64,000 nt of DNA from an uncultured Rhodopila sp. (GCA_903932145.1 CAIZFE010000086.1:248001-312000); one strand, 5' to 3'; positions 50,811 through 60,587 are shown, counted from the first letter of the stretch. Numbers and translations: made by a program. Notes: generated by a model from the letters alone, not told the origin.

Positions 50811-52808
50811 CTAAGATGTCGTTAGCCGCCGCAGCAGACTGCCCTCCGTCAGAATCTGAGACATGACTTCCGGCTGACCGCCATGTGCCGGGAAGAACAC
50901 ATACAATGGCACGCCATCGCGTCCGTTCTGGCGCAGGAAGGCGGTGATCGCCGGGTCCTGCCGGGTCCAGTCCCCCTTCAGATAGGTCACATCGCCCGCC
51001 GCGAACGCCTGCCGAACCTGGTCCGTGTCGATCGCCACCCGTTCATTCAGCAGGCAGGTCACGCACCAAGCCGCTGTCATGTTTACGAATACCGGCCGTC
51101 CGGCGGCGCGCAGCGCGGCCAGCCGTTCGGGGGTATAGGCCTCGGCCGATTGGGCGGTTTCCGTCGCCCCGACCGGGACGGCGGACATTCCCGATAAAAC
51201 CGTCAACGCGGCCATCACCGCGACCGCCGCCGCGGCCTGTCCAAACCGTCGCGGCTGCACTTCCGATGCCTGTGTAATGCCGAACACCCAGCCGGCGAAA
51301 CCGACCAGCACCAGTCCCGCGGCCGTTGCCAGCACACCGGATGGGCCGGCCTCCTGACTGACCACCCACATCAGCCACGCCGCCGCGCCGTACATCGGGA
51401 ACGCCAGCGTTTGCTTCAGCACGTCCATCCAGCGTCCCGGCCGCGGCATCAACCGAGCAAGACCGGGCATCGCAGCCAGCGCGACGTATGGCGCGGCCAG
51501 GCCGAGACCCATCGTCGCGAACACCAGCACGGTAATGGCCGGAGGCGCCGCCAGTCCGGCCGCGACCGCCACGCCCATGAACGGCGCGGTGCAGGGCGTC
51601 GCCACCAGCACCGCCAGCAATCCGGTAAAGAAACTGCCCGCCACGCCCTTGCGGCCGGCGAGTTCGCTGCCCGCTCCGGTTACGCCCGCACCGACCTCAA
51701 ACACGCCGGACAGGTTCAGCCCGACGGCGAACAGCAGCCAGGTCATGCCCGCGACAAATACCGGCGAGGAGAATTGGAACCCCCATCCCGCCGCCGTTCC
51801 CGCCGCCCGTGTCGCCAGCAACAGCCCGGCCAACGCGATGAACATGGTCAGCACGCCGGCCGTATAGGAGACAGAATGGGAGTGGCCTTTGCCGGCATGA
51901 CGCGCCAGTGCCACGGCCTTCATCGCCAGGATCGGGAACACACAGGGCATCAGGTTCAGGATCAGTCCACCCAGGAACGCGAACACCAGGATCTGCCCCA
52001 GCGGTGGGAGCGCGGGGGATGGCGGCGGCCCGGGCTGCGCCTCCACCACAACATCGGTTTGTAACCCGGCGCGATCCCGCACCGACAGCACACCGCCGAG
52101 GCTGTTCGATGCGTCGAAGCCGTGCGCCGGCTTCAGCGCCAGGGTAAAGCCGCCATTACGCACCGACAGCGGCTGCGCGGCATCGTCCTGGATGCGATCC
52201 CCCTGGTCCGGGATGAACCAGGCATCCGTGATCGTGGAGGTCAATAATTCCGGACCTTGCACGAACAACGTGCCATCCGCCGAAATACGGGCCGTCCACG
52301 GCGAGGCCCGCGGCACGGCTCTGTCATGCGCCGCAAACAGGTCCGCTTGAGGCGACGGAGCAGGGGTTCCGACCGGCACGTTCAGGATGAAATCACCCTC
52401 CTCCGGAACGCAGATGTCTTTGCAGACCAGCCACTGGGCATGCGCCTTGATCTTACCCGTTTGCATCGTAACGGTGACCGGCAGCAGAACCTCGCCGGTA
52501 TAGGCATAGGTCATGACGGGACCTTCGGCGACACGGCGCGGTGTCGGCCAGTCAATGGCCGACTGGTTGCCGGATTCGATGGTCAGGTCCGGAGGCACGC
52601 CAGCATCGCCAGGATTTTTCCAATACGTATGCCAGCCGTCCGCCATGCGCAGCCGCAGGCCGACGCGAAACGGCGTGTTCGGTTGCATCGCATCGGTGTC
52701 AGTCACCAGCGTCGCGACCGCGCGTTTGCTGCTGACGGGCGTGCTTTCCATCGCATACGCACCGGTCGCCGTCACCGCCATCAGAATCGCCAGCAAAAGC
52801 CGCTTCAT
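50811..52808 (-). CDS. thiol:disulfide interchange protein of DsbD/ScsB type
   Basis: 665 residues from ATG 52808 (GGAG site; a 672-residue version starts at 52829). A signal peptide (MKRLLLAILMAVTATGAYA) precedes a periplasmic domain with WLVCKDICVPEEGDF. The central eight-helix domain has NLMPCVFPILAMKAVAL and VATPCTAPFMGVAVA, each with the transport Cys. The C-terminal thioredoxin-like domain has NMTAAWCVTCLLNERV. The protein carries electrons from cytoplasmic thioredoxin to periplasmic thiol proteins. It is divergent from the CoA transferase gene; no dsbC or scs partner is visible. Confidence 0.93.
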   Translation of the reverse strand: MKRLLLAILMAVTATGAYAMESTPVSSKRAVATLVTDTDAMQPNTPFRVGLRLRMADGWHTYWKNPGDAGVPPDLTIESGNQSAIDWPTPRRVAEGPVMTYAYTGEVLLPVTVTMQTGKIKAHAQWLVCKDICVPEEGDFILNVPVGTPAPSPQADLFAAHDRAVPRASPWTARISADGTLFVQGPELLTSTITDAWFIPDQGDRIQDDAAQPLSVRNGGFTLALKPAHGFDASNSLGGVLSVRDRAGLQTDVVVEAQPGPPPSPALPPLGQILVFAFLGGLILNLMPCVFPILAMKAVALARHAGKGHSHSVSYTAGVLTMFIALAGLLLATRAAGTAAGWGFQFSSPVFVAGMTWLLFAVGLNLSGVFEVGAGVTGAGSELAGRKGVAGSFFTGLLAVLVATPCTAPFMGVAVAAGLAAPPAITVLVFATMGLGLAAPYVALAAMPGLARLMPRPGRWMDVLKQTLAFPMYGAAAWLMWVVSQEAGPSGVLATAAGLVLVGFAGWVFGITQASEVQPRRFGQAAAAVAVMAALTVLSGMSAVPVGATETAQSAEAYTPERLAALRAAGRPVFVNMTAAWCVTCLLNERVAIDTDQVRQAFAAGDVTYLKGDWTRQDPAITAFLRQNGRDGVPLYVFFPAHGGQPEVMSQILTEGSLLRRLTTS

Positions 52809-52937
52809 GCCGTCTCCGTTCACCGCCAACCCGGCTGATATGCGCTTCCGGGACCCGCGATGCCAGCCGAGGGACTACCCATCCCGGATTTTTCGTCCTA
52901 GCGTTCCTGTAACGCGCATAAACCTGGGGAAACGCTA

Positions 52938-54167
52938 ATGACAACCAACGGCTTTGGGGGAGATTGCCTCGCCGGTGTCCGGGTCCTGGACATGACGCAG
53001 TTTGAGGCCGGGCCGTCCTGCACCGAAACTTTGGCATGGATGGGTGCCGAGGTCGTGAAGGTCGAAAACCCCAAAGGCGGCGATCCCGGGCGGTCGCTGG
53101 GCGGTAAGCCGGGCGTGGACGATCCGTATTTCCTGAATTTCAATGCCAACAAAAAGTCGATCACGGTCAACCTGAAGGACCCTCGTGGCCTGCAGTTGGT
53201 GAAGGATCTGGCGGCCAAGGCCGACGTGCTGGTGGAGAATTTCGCGCCCGGCGCGATCGAGCGGCTCGGTCTTGGGGAAGACGTGATACGCGCCCTGAAC
53301 CCGTCGATCATCTATTGTCAGATCAAAGGTTTCGGCGAAGGCAGCCCATACGAGAAAAATCTGGCCTTCGATATGATCGCGCAGGCGTGTAGCGGCATCA
53401 TGAGCACGACTGGCGAACTGGATGGCCGTCCGCTGAAGCCCGGCCCGTCGCTCGGCGATACTGGCACCGGGATGCTGCTGTCGATCTCTATCCTGGGCGC
53501 GCTGTACCGGCGGAAGGTGACCGGGCAGGGGGACCATCTGGAAGTCGCGATGCAGGACGCCATGCTGCACTACATGCGGATCGCCTTCGCGCAGCAGGCC
53601 CGCACCGGCAAACCGGCGCCGCGCGCGGCGGATGTGTCGGTGACCGGCGGCAATCCGCCGATGGGCACGTTCCCCAGCAAGGGCGGCGGCCCCAACGACT
53701 ATGTGTATGTGTATACGTCTCGGGCCAATCCCGAACACTGGCGCCGGTTGTTGGGGGTGATCGGGCGGGAAGACCTGATCGGCGACGTTCGGTATGATAG
53801 CCCGGCTGCCCGGGCGGAAAACGCCGCCGAGGTGAACGCCATGGTCGCCGACTGGACCCGCCAGCGCACCAAGCACGAAGCCATGGAAATCATCGGTGCC
53901 GCCGGCATTCCCGCCGGCGCGGTGTTGGACACCATGGAACTGACCGAAGATCCGACCTTCGAACAGCGCGGCATCATGCAGACCATCGACCACCCCGTGG
54001 TGGGACCGTTCAAGATGGTCGCCTGGCCCGTTCGCTTTTCCGGCAGCCCCCCGCCGGTCAAGCCCGCACCGTTACTGGGGGCAAACAACGACGACGTGCT
54101 GACCAACTGGCTTGGTTTTAGCAACGACAAAGTCAGCGGTCTGCGCGGCGATAATATCATCGGCTAA
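52938..54167 (+). CDS. CoA transferase, family III (formyl-CoA transferase-like)
   Basis: 409 residues from ATG 52938 (GGGGAAACGC upstream). The family III N-terminus CLAGVRVLDMTQFEAGPSCT and EVVKVENPKGGDPGR, the NANKKSITVNLKDPRGLQLV region, FDMIAQACSGIMSTTG (catalytic Asp of this family) and the C-terminal TDHP-like stretch are present. Family members move CoA between acids, for example formyl-CoA and oxalate in Frc. It is followed 17 bases later by a ThDP-dependent lyase/decarboxylase gene, matching the frc-oxc layout, so the pair may activate and cleave oxalate or a 2-hydroxy acid. Confidence 0.9.
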   Translation: MTTNGFGGDCLAGVRVLDMTQFEAGPSCTETLAWMGAEVVKVENPKGGDPGRSLGGKPGVDDPYFLNFNANKKSITVNLKDPRGLQLVKDLAAKADVLVENFAPGAIERLGLGEDVIRALNPSIIYCQIKGFGEGSPYEKNLAFDMIAQACSGIMSTTGELDGRPLKPGPSLGDTGTGMLLSISILGALYRRKVTGQGDHLEVAMQDAMLHYMRIAFAQQARTGKPAPRAADVSVTGGNPPMGTFPSKGGGPNDYVYVYTSRANPEHWRRLLGVIGREDLIGDVRYDSPAARAENAAEVNAMVADWTRQRTKHEAMEIIGAAGIPAGAVLDTMELTEDPTFEQRGIMQTIDHPVVGPFKMVAWPVRFSGSPPPVKPAPLLGANNDDVLTNWLGFSNDKVSGLRGDNIIG

Positions 54168-54184
54168 CTTAGGGAGAACCAACA

Positions 54185-55837
54185 ATGGCGGAAATCACCG
54201 GCTCGGAAATCATCGCCCGATGCCTGCAGAAGGAAGGGGTCAAGGATCTCTTCTACATCATGGGCGGCCCGATGCTGCTGGCGGAAGCCACCTGCGTCAA
54301 AGAAGGCATTCGCATGATCGACGTGCGGCACGAGCAGGCCGCGGCCTTCATGTGCCAGGCGTACAGCCGCCTGAAGCAAGTGCCGTCGGTCTGCATGGCC
54401 GCATCCGGCCCCGGCGTCACCAATCTGATCACCGGCATGGCCAACGCCCTGGTCGATTGCTGCCCGGTCGTCGCGTTCGGCGGGTCCAGCCCGCTGTCGC
54501 AGTTCGGCCGTCAGGTATTCCAGGAAATCGACCAGGTCGAGCTGATGCGCGGCTGCTGCAAATACGTTGATCGGCTGATCAACCTGAAACGCATTCCACA
54601 ACAAATCAACTTCGCCCTGCAACGCGCGATCAGCGGCAAGCCAGGCCCCGTCTACATCGATTGCCCCGGCGACATGCTGTATCAAAAGATCGACGAGAAC
54701 CTGGTCGATTGGTCGTTCGCCGGCCGTCCGATGCTGGACAGCCGTCCGCTGGGTGACCCGCATCAGGTCGATGCGCTGATTAGTGCCCTGGCCGAGGCGA
54801 AGAATCCGCTGATTGTATCAGGCTCCGGCGTGATCTGGTCGCGGGCGTGGGAGGAAATGCAGGCGTTCGTCGAAGCCGCCGGCATTCCGTTCTATACCAC
54901 TCCGCAAGGACGTGGCGTGGTGCCCGACGATCATCAATACGCGTATCCCGCCATGCGTTCCGGCGCATTCCGAGACGCCGACCTGATCATCGTGCTCGGC
55001 ACCCGGATGAACTACATCATCGGTCATGCCAGCCCGCCGCGCTTTGGGCCCACCGCGAAGATCGCCCGAATCGATATCGATCCGGCTGAAATCGGTGCCG
55101 CCGCCCGCTATGTCGATATCCCCATCGTCGGCGACTGCAAGGCCGTGCTGGGTCAATTGCTGCAAGGCATCAAGGGCCGGATTGAGCCGGACAAATATGC
55201 CGGCTGGCGCAAGCAGTTGTCGGACGGTGAGGCCGCGAAACGGTCGTCGGCCGGTGCCAACAAGCTGCAAGAGGACGGCGACATCCATCCCGTTCGCATG
55301 CTGGAAGCGGTGCGCGATTTCATGAACCGCGACGCGATTCTGTGCGTCGATGGACAGGAAACGTTGAACTTCGGCCGCCTGACCATGCCGACGTTCGCGC
55401 CGGGACATCGTTTGAACTCCGGTCCGTTTGGGACGATGGGCGTCGGCCTGCCGTTCGGTGTCGGCGCGAAAGTCGCCTGTCCGGATAAGCAGGTGATCGT
55501 CGTGCATGGTGACGGCTCGATGGGTCTGAACGCGATGGAGCTGGATACCGCCATCCGCCACAAGATCCCCATCCTGGTGGTGATCAGCCTGAACGGCGGC
55601 TGGACCGGCGATCCGAAGCGCGAGAAGCCGGGGCGTGATCTTGGTTACACGCGTTACGATAAAATCTGTGAGGCATTGGGCGGCTACGGGGAGTATGTTG
55701 ACAAAGTAGAAGACATCGCGCCGGCTTTGGCGCGCGCGCAGAAGAAGGTCGATGAGGGCCGCGTCGCGCTGGTGAACGTTCGCACAGATTATCGCGCAAG
55801 GTTCTCTGGTGTATCGTTCTCGGATTATTCGACGTAG
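54185..55837 (+). CDS. ThDP-dependent oxalyl-CoA decarboxylase/2-hydroxyacyl-CoA lyase-like enzyme
   Basis: 550 residues with the three domains of the acetolactate synthase fold. Seen: RHEQAAAFMCQAYSRLKQVP (catalytic Glu), AASGPGVTNLITGMANAL, VYIDCPGDMLYQ, and the ThDP motif VHGDGSMGLNAMELDTAIRH ending in VVISLNGGWTGD. The size fits oxalyl-CoA decarboxylase and 2-hydroxyacyl-CoA lyase. These cleave the C-C bond of 2-oxo or 2-hydroxy acyl-CoA and release formyl-CoA or CO2. The upstream CoA transferase and a GGGAGAACC site support operon use; which branch it belongs to cannot be decided here. Confidence 0.85.
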   Translation: MAEITGSEIIARCLQKEGVKDLFYIMGGPMLLAEATCVKEGIRMIDVRHEQAAAFMCQAYSRLKQVPSVCMAASGPGVTNLITGMANALVDCCPVVAFGGSSPLSQFGRQVFQEIDQVELMRGCCKYVDRLINLKRIPQQINFALQRAISGKPGPVYIDCPGDMLYQKIDENLVDWSFAGRPMLDSRPLGDPHQVDALISALAEAKNPLIVSGSGVIWSRAWEEMQAFVEAAGIPFYTTPQGRGVVPDDHQYAYPAMRSGAFRDADLIIVLGTRMNYIIGHASPPRFGPTAKIARIDIDPAEIGAAARYVDIPIVGDCKAVLGQLLQGIKGRIEPDKYAGWRKQLSDGEAAKRSSAGANKLQEDGDIHPVRMLEAVRDFMNRDAILCVDGQETLNFGRLTMPTFAPGHRLNSGPFGTMGVGLPFGVGAKVACPDKQVIVVHGDGSMGLNAMELDTAIRHKIPILVVISLNGGWTGDPKREKPGRDLGYTRYDKICEALGGYGEYVDKVEDIAPALARAQKKVDEGRVALVNVRTDYRARFSGVSFSDYST

Positions 55838-55858
55838 ACTTACCGTCCTCGACCGAAC

Positions 55859-55937
55859 GTCATGGTTCGGCTCGTCCGGGCCACCTATCGCGGCAATATG
55901 CTGGTATGGGTGGCCCGGACGGCTCCGGGCTATGACG
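55859..55937. repeat. interspersed palindromic repeat
   Basis: GTCATGGTTCGGCTCGTCCG on the left and GGCCCGGACGGCTCCGGGC plus TATGAC on the right, with a 30-base centre TATCGCGGCAATATGCTGG. It is between the ThDP enzyme and the SDR gene, 22 bases past the stop, so it could stop or attenuate transcription. Arm similarity is lower than in copy 1. Confidence 0.8.
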
Positions 55938-55971
55938 GGGATGGCCTAAACAAACAGGAGACTCCCCCAAC

Positions 55972-56886
55972 GTGCCTGGACTTATGGAAGGCAAGGTCGC
56001 CGTCGTGACCGGCGCCGGAGGCGGTATCGGCCGCGAGATCGCGATTATGATGGCCGCGGCGGGTGCGAAAGTGATCGTCGCCGACATCGGTGCATCGCTC
56101 AGCGGCAGTGGCGGATCGGGTACCCCGGCGCAACAAACCAAAGCCCTGATCGAACAACATGGCGGTCAGGCCGAGATCTGCACCGAATCCGTCGCCACCT
56201 GGGGCTCCGCCCGCAAAATTATCCAGGCCGCACTGGATCACTACGGCCGTATTGATGCCGTGGTGAACAACGCTGGCATCCTGCGCGACGGCATCTTCCA
56301 CAAAATGTCCGAGGACGACTGGCTGTCTGTCATCCAGGTCCATCTGAACGGCAGTTTTTTCGTCTCCCGCGCCGCCGCCGAACACTATCGGACGCAGGAG
56401 AGCGGGTCGTTCATGCATATCACCTCGACGTCGGGCGTGATCGGCAATGTTGGCCAGGCCAACTACGCCGCCGCTAAACTGGGAATTACCGCGTTGTCGA
56501 AATCGATTGCGCTGGATATGCAACGGTATGGCGTGCGGTCGAATTGCCTCGCGCCGTGGGCCTGGAGCCGCATGACATCGTCAATCCCCACTACGACATC
56601 GGAACAAAAAGCCGCCGTGGACAAGCTGCAAAAGATGACGCCGGACAAGAACGCGCCGTTGGCGGTGTTCCTATCGTCTGATGCCGCCAAAGATGTGACG
56701 GGACAGGTGTTTGGGACGCGCATGAACGAGATCTATCTGTTCAGTTCTCCGCGTCCGATCCGCATTGTGCAGAACTCCGATGGCTGGACCCCCGAAAGCA
56801 TCGCCGCGCACGCGGCCCCCGCGCTGAAGCAATGGTTTATGCCGTTGGACACGTCCGAGGACGTGTTCGGCTGGGACCCGGTTTAG
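55972..56886 (+). CDS. short-chain dehydrogenase/reductase (SDR)
   Basis: 304 residues from GTG 55972, which follows CAGGAGACTCC. The NAD(P) motif VVTGAGGGIGREIAIMMAAA, NNAGILRDGIFHKMSEDDW, the catalytic Ser-Tyr-Lys set (ITSTSGVIGNVGQANYAAAK) and a C-terminal extension beyond the classical fold are visible. Extended members of this type resemble the dehydrogenase part of multifunctional peroxisomal/beta-oxidation enzymes, acting on 3-hydroxyacyl-CoA. It is downstream of the CoA transferase/ThDP lyase genes and may act on the same acyl-CoA. Confidence 0.88.
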   Translation: MPGLMEGKVAVVTGAGGGIGREIAIMMAAAGAKVIVADIGASLSGSGGSGTPAQQTKALIEQHGGQAEICTESVATWGSARKIIQAALDHYGRIDAVVNNAGILRDGIFHKMSEDDWLSVIQVHLNGSFFVSRAAAEHYRTQESGSFMHITSTSGVIGNVGQANYAAAKLGITALSKSIALDMQRYGVRSNCLAPWAWSRMTSSIPTTTSEQKAAVDKLQKMTPDKNAPLAVFLSSDAAKDVTGQVFGTRMNEIYLFSSPRPIRIVQNSDGWTPESIAAHAAPALKQWFMPLDTSEDVFGWDPV

Positions 56887-56912
56887 CTGCGTCGGGTTTT
56901 TAGACCAACGTC

Positions 56913-57016
56913 CGTTGAGGCCGACTCTAGCCCCTCATCGTCATGGCCCGGCTCCTCCAGGCCACCTGTCCCGGCATCTTCAAGGCACAAGTGGCCCGGA
57001 CAAGCCGGGGCCATGA
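56913..57016. repeat. interspersed palindromic repeat, interrupted at its right end
   Basis: CGTTGAGGCCGACTCT (56913-56928) precedes GTCATGGCCCGGCTCCTCC (from 56940). The right arm reads GACAAGCCGGGGCCATGA and stops at 57016, where GTGCGTCC of the adjoining intron-like element begins. In other copies CATGAC continues with CGG, so the element inserted inside the right arm. Confidence 0.8.
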
Positions 57017-57345
57017 GTGCGTCCGCGAGGACGCTTTGTCTACACGGTTTAAGTCCGTGCCCGGGTTGGTCGCAACCCGGTAATCGAAAGAAACCACGTC
57101 ACTGTGGTTGGACCGCAGGTCTAACGGGTGGACAGCAGCCGGAGGTGAACCGGTCAGTCCGTAGGATGACGGACCTGTTTCGGCGAAGTCTCGTGGCAAG
57201 CCTGCTCATGGATGGCGAAGCCCGGACTACCTCTTGGCACTAAGGCGACTGATACTCAAAGCGGCCATTGGAGGGACAACATGTTTGAGAGCGGAGGGCG
57301 GGGAGGAAACTCCCCGACCCCTATCGAAATGTGTGGATGGACAGC
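57017..57345 (+). mobile_element. 5' fragment of a group II intron (domain I), no reverse transcriptase
   Basis: The start GTGCG matches the conserved 5' end of group II introns. The next 330 bases form many strong stems: GCGTCC-GCGA-GGACGC (GNRA loop), CACGG/CCGTG, CCGGGTT/AACCCGG and AACCAC/GTGGTT. AGCAGCCGGAGGTGAACCGG and GGCGGGGAGGAAACTCCCC are segments I associate with domain I of bacterial introns. No maturase/RT ORF or domain V/VI follows; an unrelated gene ends at 57370, so this is a truncated copy. It sits within the right arm of a palindromic repeat. Identification is by pattern only. Confidence 0.7.
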
Positions 57346-57369
57346 CGATTCGCAAATTATGGGCGCCGC

Positions 57370-58125
57370 CTAACCCGGATACACAGTCTCGACCGGCGGG
57401 ATGCCGTCGATCGTGACGAGCAACGCCGAGTCCGATTCCTCATTTGGTTGGGCGCCCGAAGGCGCGCCGGACTCAGCGCGTTCGACGAAAGTTCTTTTGG
57501 ACGCGGCGTGCCTGGCGATTGACATGGCCGGGTTGGTGTCGTCCCGCTCCGGTGGCACAACCACTGAGCCGATCGTCAACGACGGCGCCTTTTGCTTAGT
57601 GCTAACGAAACGGCCGTGTTCCCGCTTTCGGCCCTCCGGGCTGAATGGCAGCAGTTTTGCCTTGAGCTGCTCGTTCTCAAGCCGCAACCGGGTGTGGTCG
57701 TGGTACGCTTGTTCAAGCTGTCTTGTGGCCTCAGAGCGAAGATCACTCAGGACGGCCATGTCATGCTCGCGCGCCAGCCGGAGCCTTTCATTGCTCGCCA
57801 GCATTTGCGCCTTCAGGTTGGTTCGGGCGTCGCGCTCGTGGTCGGCGACGAAGGCGAACTCGCGCCGGACGAAGAATGGTAGCAGGATCATAGTTGCCGC
57901 CACGGCAGCGATAAGGGCGTCAAACCAGTTCTGCCGCCACCAGATGATGTAGGCTGCCGTGCAAAGCCCGATCGCGAACACCAGACAATAGAACACGCTC
58001 GTCGTGGTGGGCATTACCCCGGCGGTGCGGGTTCGGCCGATCCGCCATGGACCGAGCGAGAAGGACGCGCCGCGCCGGACAATATGCGCATCGGGAACTA
58101 CTCGTTTCGACGTAATAATGCGCAT
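57370..58125 (-). CDS. hypothetical membrane protein with coiled coil
   Basis: 251 residues. After a basic start, residues about 40-85 form two hydrophobic helices (TSVFYCLVFAIGLCTAAYII and FDALIAAVAATMILLPFFV). Then comes a long helical coiled-coil region (about 90-165: ERDARTNLKAQMLASNERLR, HDHTRLRLENEQLKAKL), and a Pro/Ser/Glu-rich tail. The listed ATG at 58125 has a poor ribosome site; an ATG at 58014 (MPTTTS) just before the first helix may be the real start. No family recognised. It lies next to the intron fragment and a gene-free AT-rich gap. Confidence 0.6.
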   Translation of the reverse strand: MRIITSKRVVPDAHIVRRGASFSLGPWRIGRTRTAGVMPTTTSVFYCLVFAIGLCTAAYIIWWRQNWFDALIAAVAATMILLPFFVRREFAFVADHERDARTNLKAQMLASNERLRLAREHDMAVLSDLRSEATRQLEQAYHDHTRLRLENEQLKAKLLPFSPEGRKREHGRFVSTKQKAPSLTIGSVVVPPERDDTNPAMSIARHAASKRTFVERAESGAPSGAQPNEESDSALLVTIDGIPPVETVYPG

Positions 58126-58578
58126 CGTTGCACCGTGTTACTTGGAATGTTTCCGTGACTTAGGCTGAATGAATCGCCGTTGAGGCGGATCCTCTCCCTT
58201 GATCGGCGCGGGAGGCTGCGTTGCATTTATATCGCATGGACTCATGATTAGCGAATTGCATTTCACGAAGCTGCGATCACGATTTACGCGCAGTAATGTA
58301 ATATTCCAATTTCGTCTCATTATGATAATAATTATATTATGGCGTTGAGAGGCCGCAAACTTCACCAACTATATGGATTGGATTATACACTTTAATTATT
58401 GCATTGGCCCCGGTTCCGCACCTTGGTTCGGCGTTGGCCCGTGACCGGTCGCTCCTGACCGAAAAAAGGTCTCGTTCTGCCGGAGGCGATTTACTCGGGC
58501 AGCGGGCACACGCGCTAGCGGGGAATTGCCGTGCCGCTTCGCAGCCCGGGTCGACATGTTCGGTCGACGGACGGGATG
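58126..58578. other. gene-free, partly AT-rich gap
   Basis: A 453-base gap between a hypothetical protein and the peptide ABC ATPase. The part at 58300-58400 is strongly AT-rich (for example ATTATGATAATAATTATAT). CGTTGAGGCGGATCCTC at 58178 resembles the CGTTGAGGCCGACTCT block seen at three other sites. A minus-strand ORF at 58138-58368 has no ribosome site and an Ile/Arg-rich start, so I do not accept it. There is no promoter-like box I can name. Confidence 0.4.
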
Positions 58579-59580
58579 TCAGCCCGCCTTTGCCAGGGGC
58601 AATCGCACGCCACTGTCATGCAAATGGCAGGCGGCCAGATGGTTCGCGATCACTTCTCGCAGGGCCGGCTCCTCGTTTCGGCAGCGCTGCATCGCGTAGG
58701 GGCACCTGGTATGGAAATGGCATCCTGACGGAGGATTGATCGGGCTTGGAACATCCCCCGTCAGGATCACCCGCTTGCGCCCCCGGGCGCCGGATTTCGG
58801 GATCGGCACGGCGGACAGCAGAGCCTCGGTGTACGGATGCAAAGGCGCCTCGAACAGGCTGAGCTTATCAGTCATCTCTACGATGCGGCCCAGATACATC
58901 ACCGCGACCCTGTGGCTGATGTGCTCGACCACACCCAGATCGTGGGCGACGAACAAATACGACAGCTTGTATTCGTCCTGCAGGTCCATCAGAAGGTTGA
59001 TGATCTGTGCCTGAATCGAAACATCCAGCGCCGAGACCGGTTCGTCGCCCACGATCAACGCGGGATTCAGCGCCAACGCCCGCGCGATGCCGACCCGCTG
59101 CCGTTGACCACCGGAAAATTCGTGAGGATAGGAGTGCATCAACGCCGGCCGCAGCCCCACACGCGTAAACAACGCAGCCACCCGTTCGTTACGCTCATTC
59201 GGTGCGCAGGTCCGGTGGATCGTCAGCGGCTCGCCTACGATATCGCCGGCTGTCATGCGCGGGTTCAACGACGCGTAAGGGTCCTGGTAGATCATTTGCA
59301 TGCGTTGGCGGAATGGCATCAACGCCTTGGCATCGAGATCGGTGATGTCCTCGCCGCCGATCAGGATTTGCCCCGACGTCGGCTCCAGCAATCGCAGCAA
59401 CGTGCGTCCGGCGGTGGATTTGCCGCAGCCGCTTTCACCCACCAGACCCAGGGTCTCGCCGCGATCAATATGAAACGATATCCCATCGACGGCGCGCACC
59501 TGGCCGGCAACGCGCGAGAATACGCCCTTGTGGATCGGAAAATGCTTCTTCAGATCGCGGATTTCCAGCAGCGCGGTCAT
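58579..59580 (-). CDS. oligopeptide/dipeptide ABC transporter ATP-binding protein (DppF-like)
   Basis: 333 residues from ATG 59580. ABC motifs: Walker [10 protein letters not shown], signature [19 protein letters not shown], Walker [15 protein letters not shown] and the H-loop FVAHDLGVV. The C-terminal oligopeptide-type extension has [17 protein letters not shown]. The start overlaps the stop of the DppD-like gene by four bases (ATGA), so they are translationally coupled. It should energise the two permeases encoded divergently at 62.4-64 kb. The substrate is a peptide or similar solute; family members also carry nickel or opines. Confidence 0.93.
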   Translation of the reverse strand: MTALLEIRDLKKHFPIHKGVFSRVAGQVRAVDGISFHIDRGETLGLVGESGCGKSTAGRTLLRLLEPTSGQILIGGEDITDLDAKALMPFRQRMQMIYQDPYASLNPRMTAGDIVGEPLTIHRTCAPNERNERVAALFTRVGLRPALMHSYPHEFSGGQRQRVGIARALALNPALIVGDEPVSALDVSIQAQIINLLMDLQDEYKLSYLFVAHDLGVVEHISHRVAVMYLGRIVEMTDKLSLFEAPLHPYTEALLSAVPIPKSGARGRKRVILTGDVPSPINPPSGCHFHTRCPYAMQRCRNEEPALREVIANHLAACHLHDSGVRLPLAKAG

Positions 59581-60587
59581 GCCGCCAGTCCCTCGGCGTT
59601 CCAGCAGGCGACGGTATGGCCGTCCCGCAATGGGCGCAGCACCGGCGTGTCGATCCGGCACCGATCCGAGACCAGCCCGCACCGCGGCGCGAACGCGCAT
59701 CCGGCGGGAAGCCGGGACAGCACCGGCACCATGCCCTTGATCTCATTCAGCCGCGTGCCGACGGTGTTTCGTATCGCGACATCAAGGCTGGGAATCGAGG
59801 CCAGCAAGCCGCGCGTGTACGGATGCGCCGGCCGGTCGAACAGGTCATCGACTGCTGCCTCCTCCACCTTGCGTCCCGCGTACATCACAACCACCCGATC
59901 CGCGTTTTCGGCGACCACGCCCATGTCGTGCGTGATCAAAATCATCGCCGTGCCCAGGGTGCGCCGCAGTTCCCGCATCAGGTCGAGAATCTGCGCCTGG
60001 ATCGTGACATCCAGCGCCGTGGTCGGTTCATCCGCGATCAGCACCTTGGGATTACACGACAGCGCCATGGCGATCATCACCCGCTGGCGCATGCCGCCGG
60101 ACAGCTGATGCGGATACGAAGCCGCCCGCTGCTCCGGTTCGGGGATATGCACCAGCCGCAGCATGTCCACCGCTTTTGCCATCGCCGCCCGATGCGACAC
60201 ATGCTGGTGCAGGCCGATCGCCTCGGCGATCTGATGTCCGGCGGTTTGCAACGGATTCAACGACGTCATCGGCTCCTGGAAGATCATCGAGATATCGTTG
60301 CCGCGGATGCGCTCCATCTCCGGTTCGGTGAGCGCCAACAAATTCTTGCCCTGAAACCGGATCTCCCCCCCGACGATGCGCCCGGGCGGGCTGGACACCA
60401 GTCGTAGTATAGAGAGAGCCGTCACGCTTTTGCCGCAGCCGGATTCACCGACCACGCCTAACGTCTCTCCAGCATTCACATGGTATGAAACGCCATCCAC
60501 TGCCGGCACAATGCCGGCCGCCGTGAAGAAGTGCGTCCGGAGATTGTCCACCTCCAGGATCGGCGCGCCGTTGCTTTGATTCAACAA
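59577..60587 (-). CDS. oligopeptide/dipeptide ABC transporter ATP-binding protein (DppD-like)
   Basis: 336 residues starting at a TTG (60587) with GGGAG five bases before it; longer upstream frames lack similarity. ABC motifs: Walker [16 protein letters not shown], signature [16 protein letters not shown], Walker [14 protein letters not shown] and H-loop [10 protein letters not shown]. The C-terminal extension has [17 protein letters not shown]. It forms a heterodimer with the DppF-like ATPase encoded next to it. The gene is divergent from the binding-protein gene at 60695; the 107-base gap holds both promoters, although no specific box is recognised. Confidence 0.93.
   Translation of the reverse strand: MLNQSNGAPILEVDNLRTHFFTAAGIVPAVDGVSYHVNAGETLGVVGESGCGKSVTALSILRLVSSPPGRIVGGEIRFQGKNLLALTEPEMERIRGNDISMIFQEPMTSLNPLQTAGHQIAEAIGLHQHVSHRAAMAKAVDMLRLVHIPEPEQRAASYPHQLSGGMRQRVMIAMALSCNPKVLIADEPTTALDVTIQAQILDLMRELRRTLGTAMILITHDMGVVAENADRVVVMYAGRKVEEAAVDDLFDRPAHPYTRGLLASIPSLDVAIRNTVGTRLNEIKGMVPVLSRLPAGCAFAPRCGLVSDRCRIDTPVLRPLRDGHTVACWNAEGLAA

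Noticed and set aside
58138-58368. 76-residue minus-strand ORF in the AT-rich gap
   Set aside because: No ribosome site, Ile/Arg-rich translation without fold-like pattern, and it overlaps a repeat-like segment.
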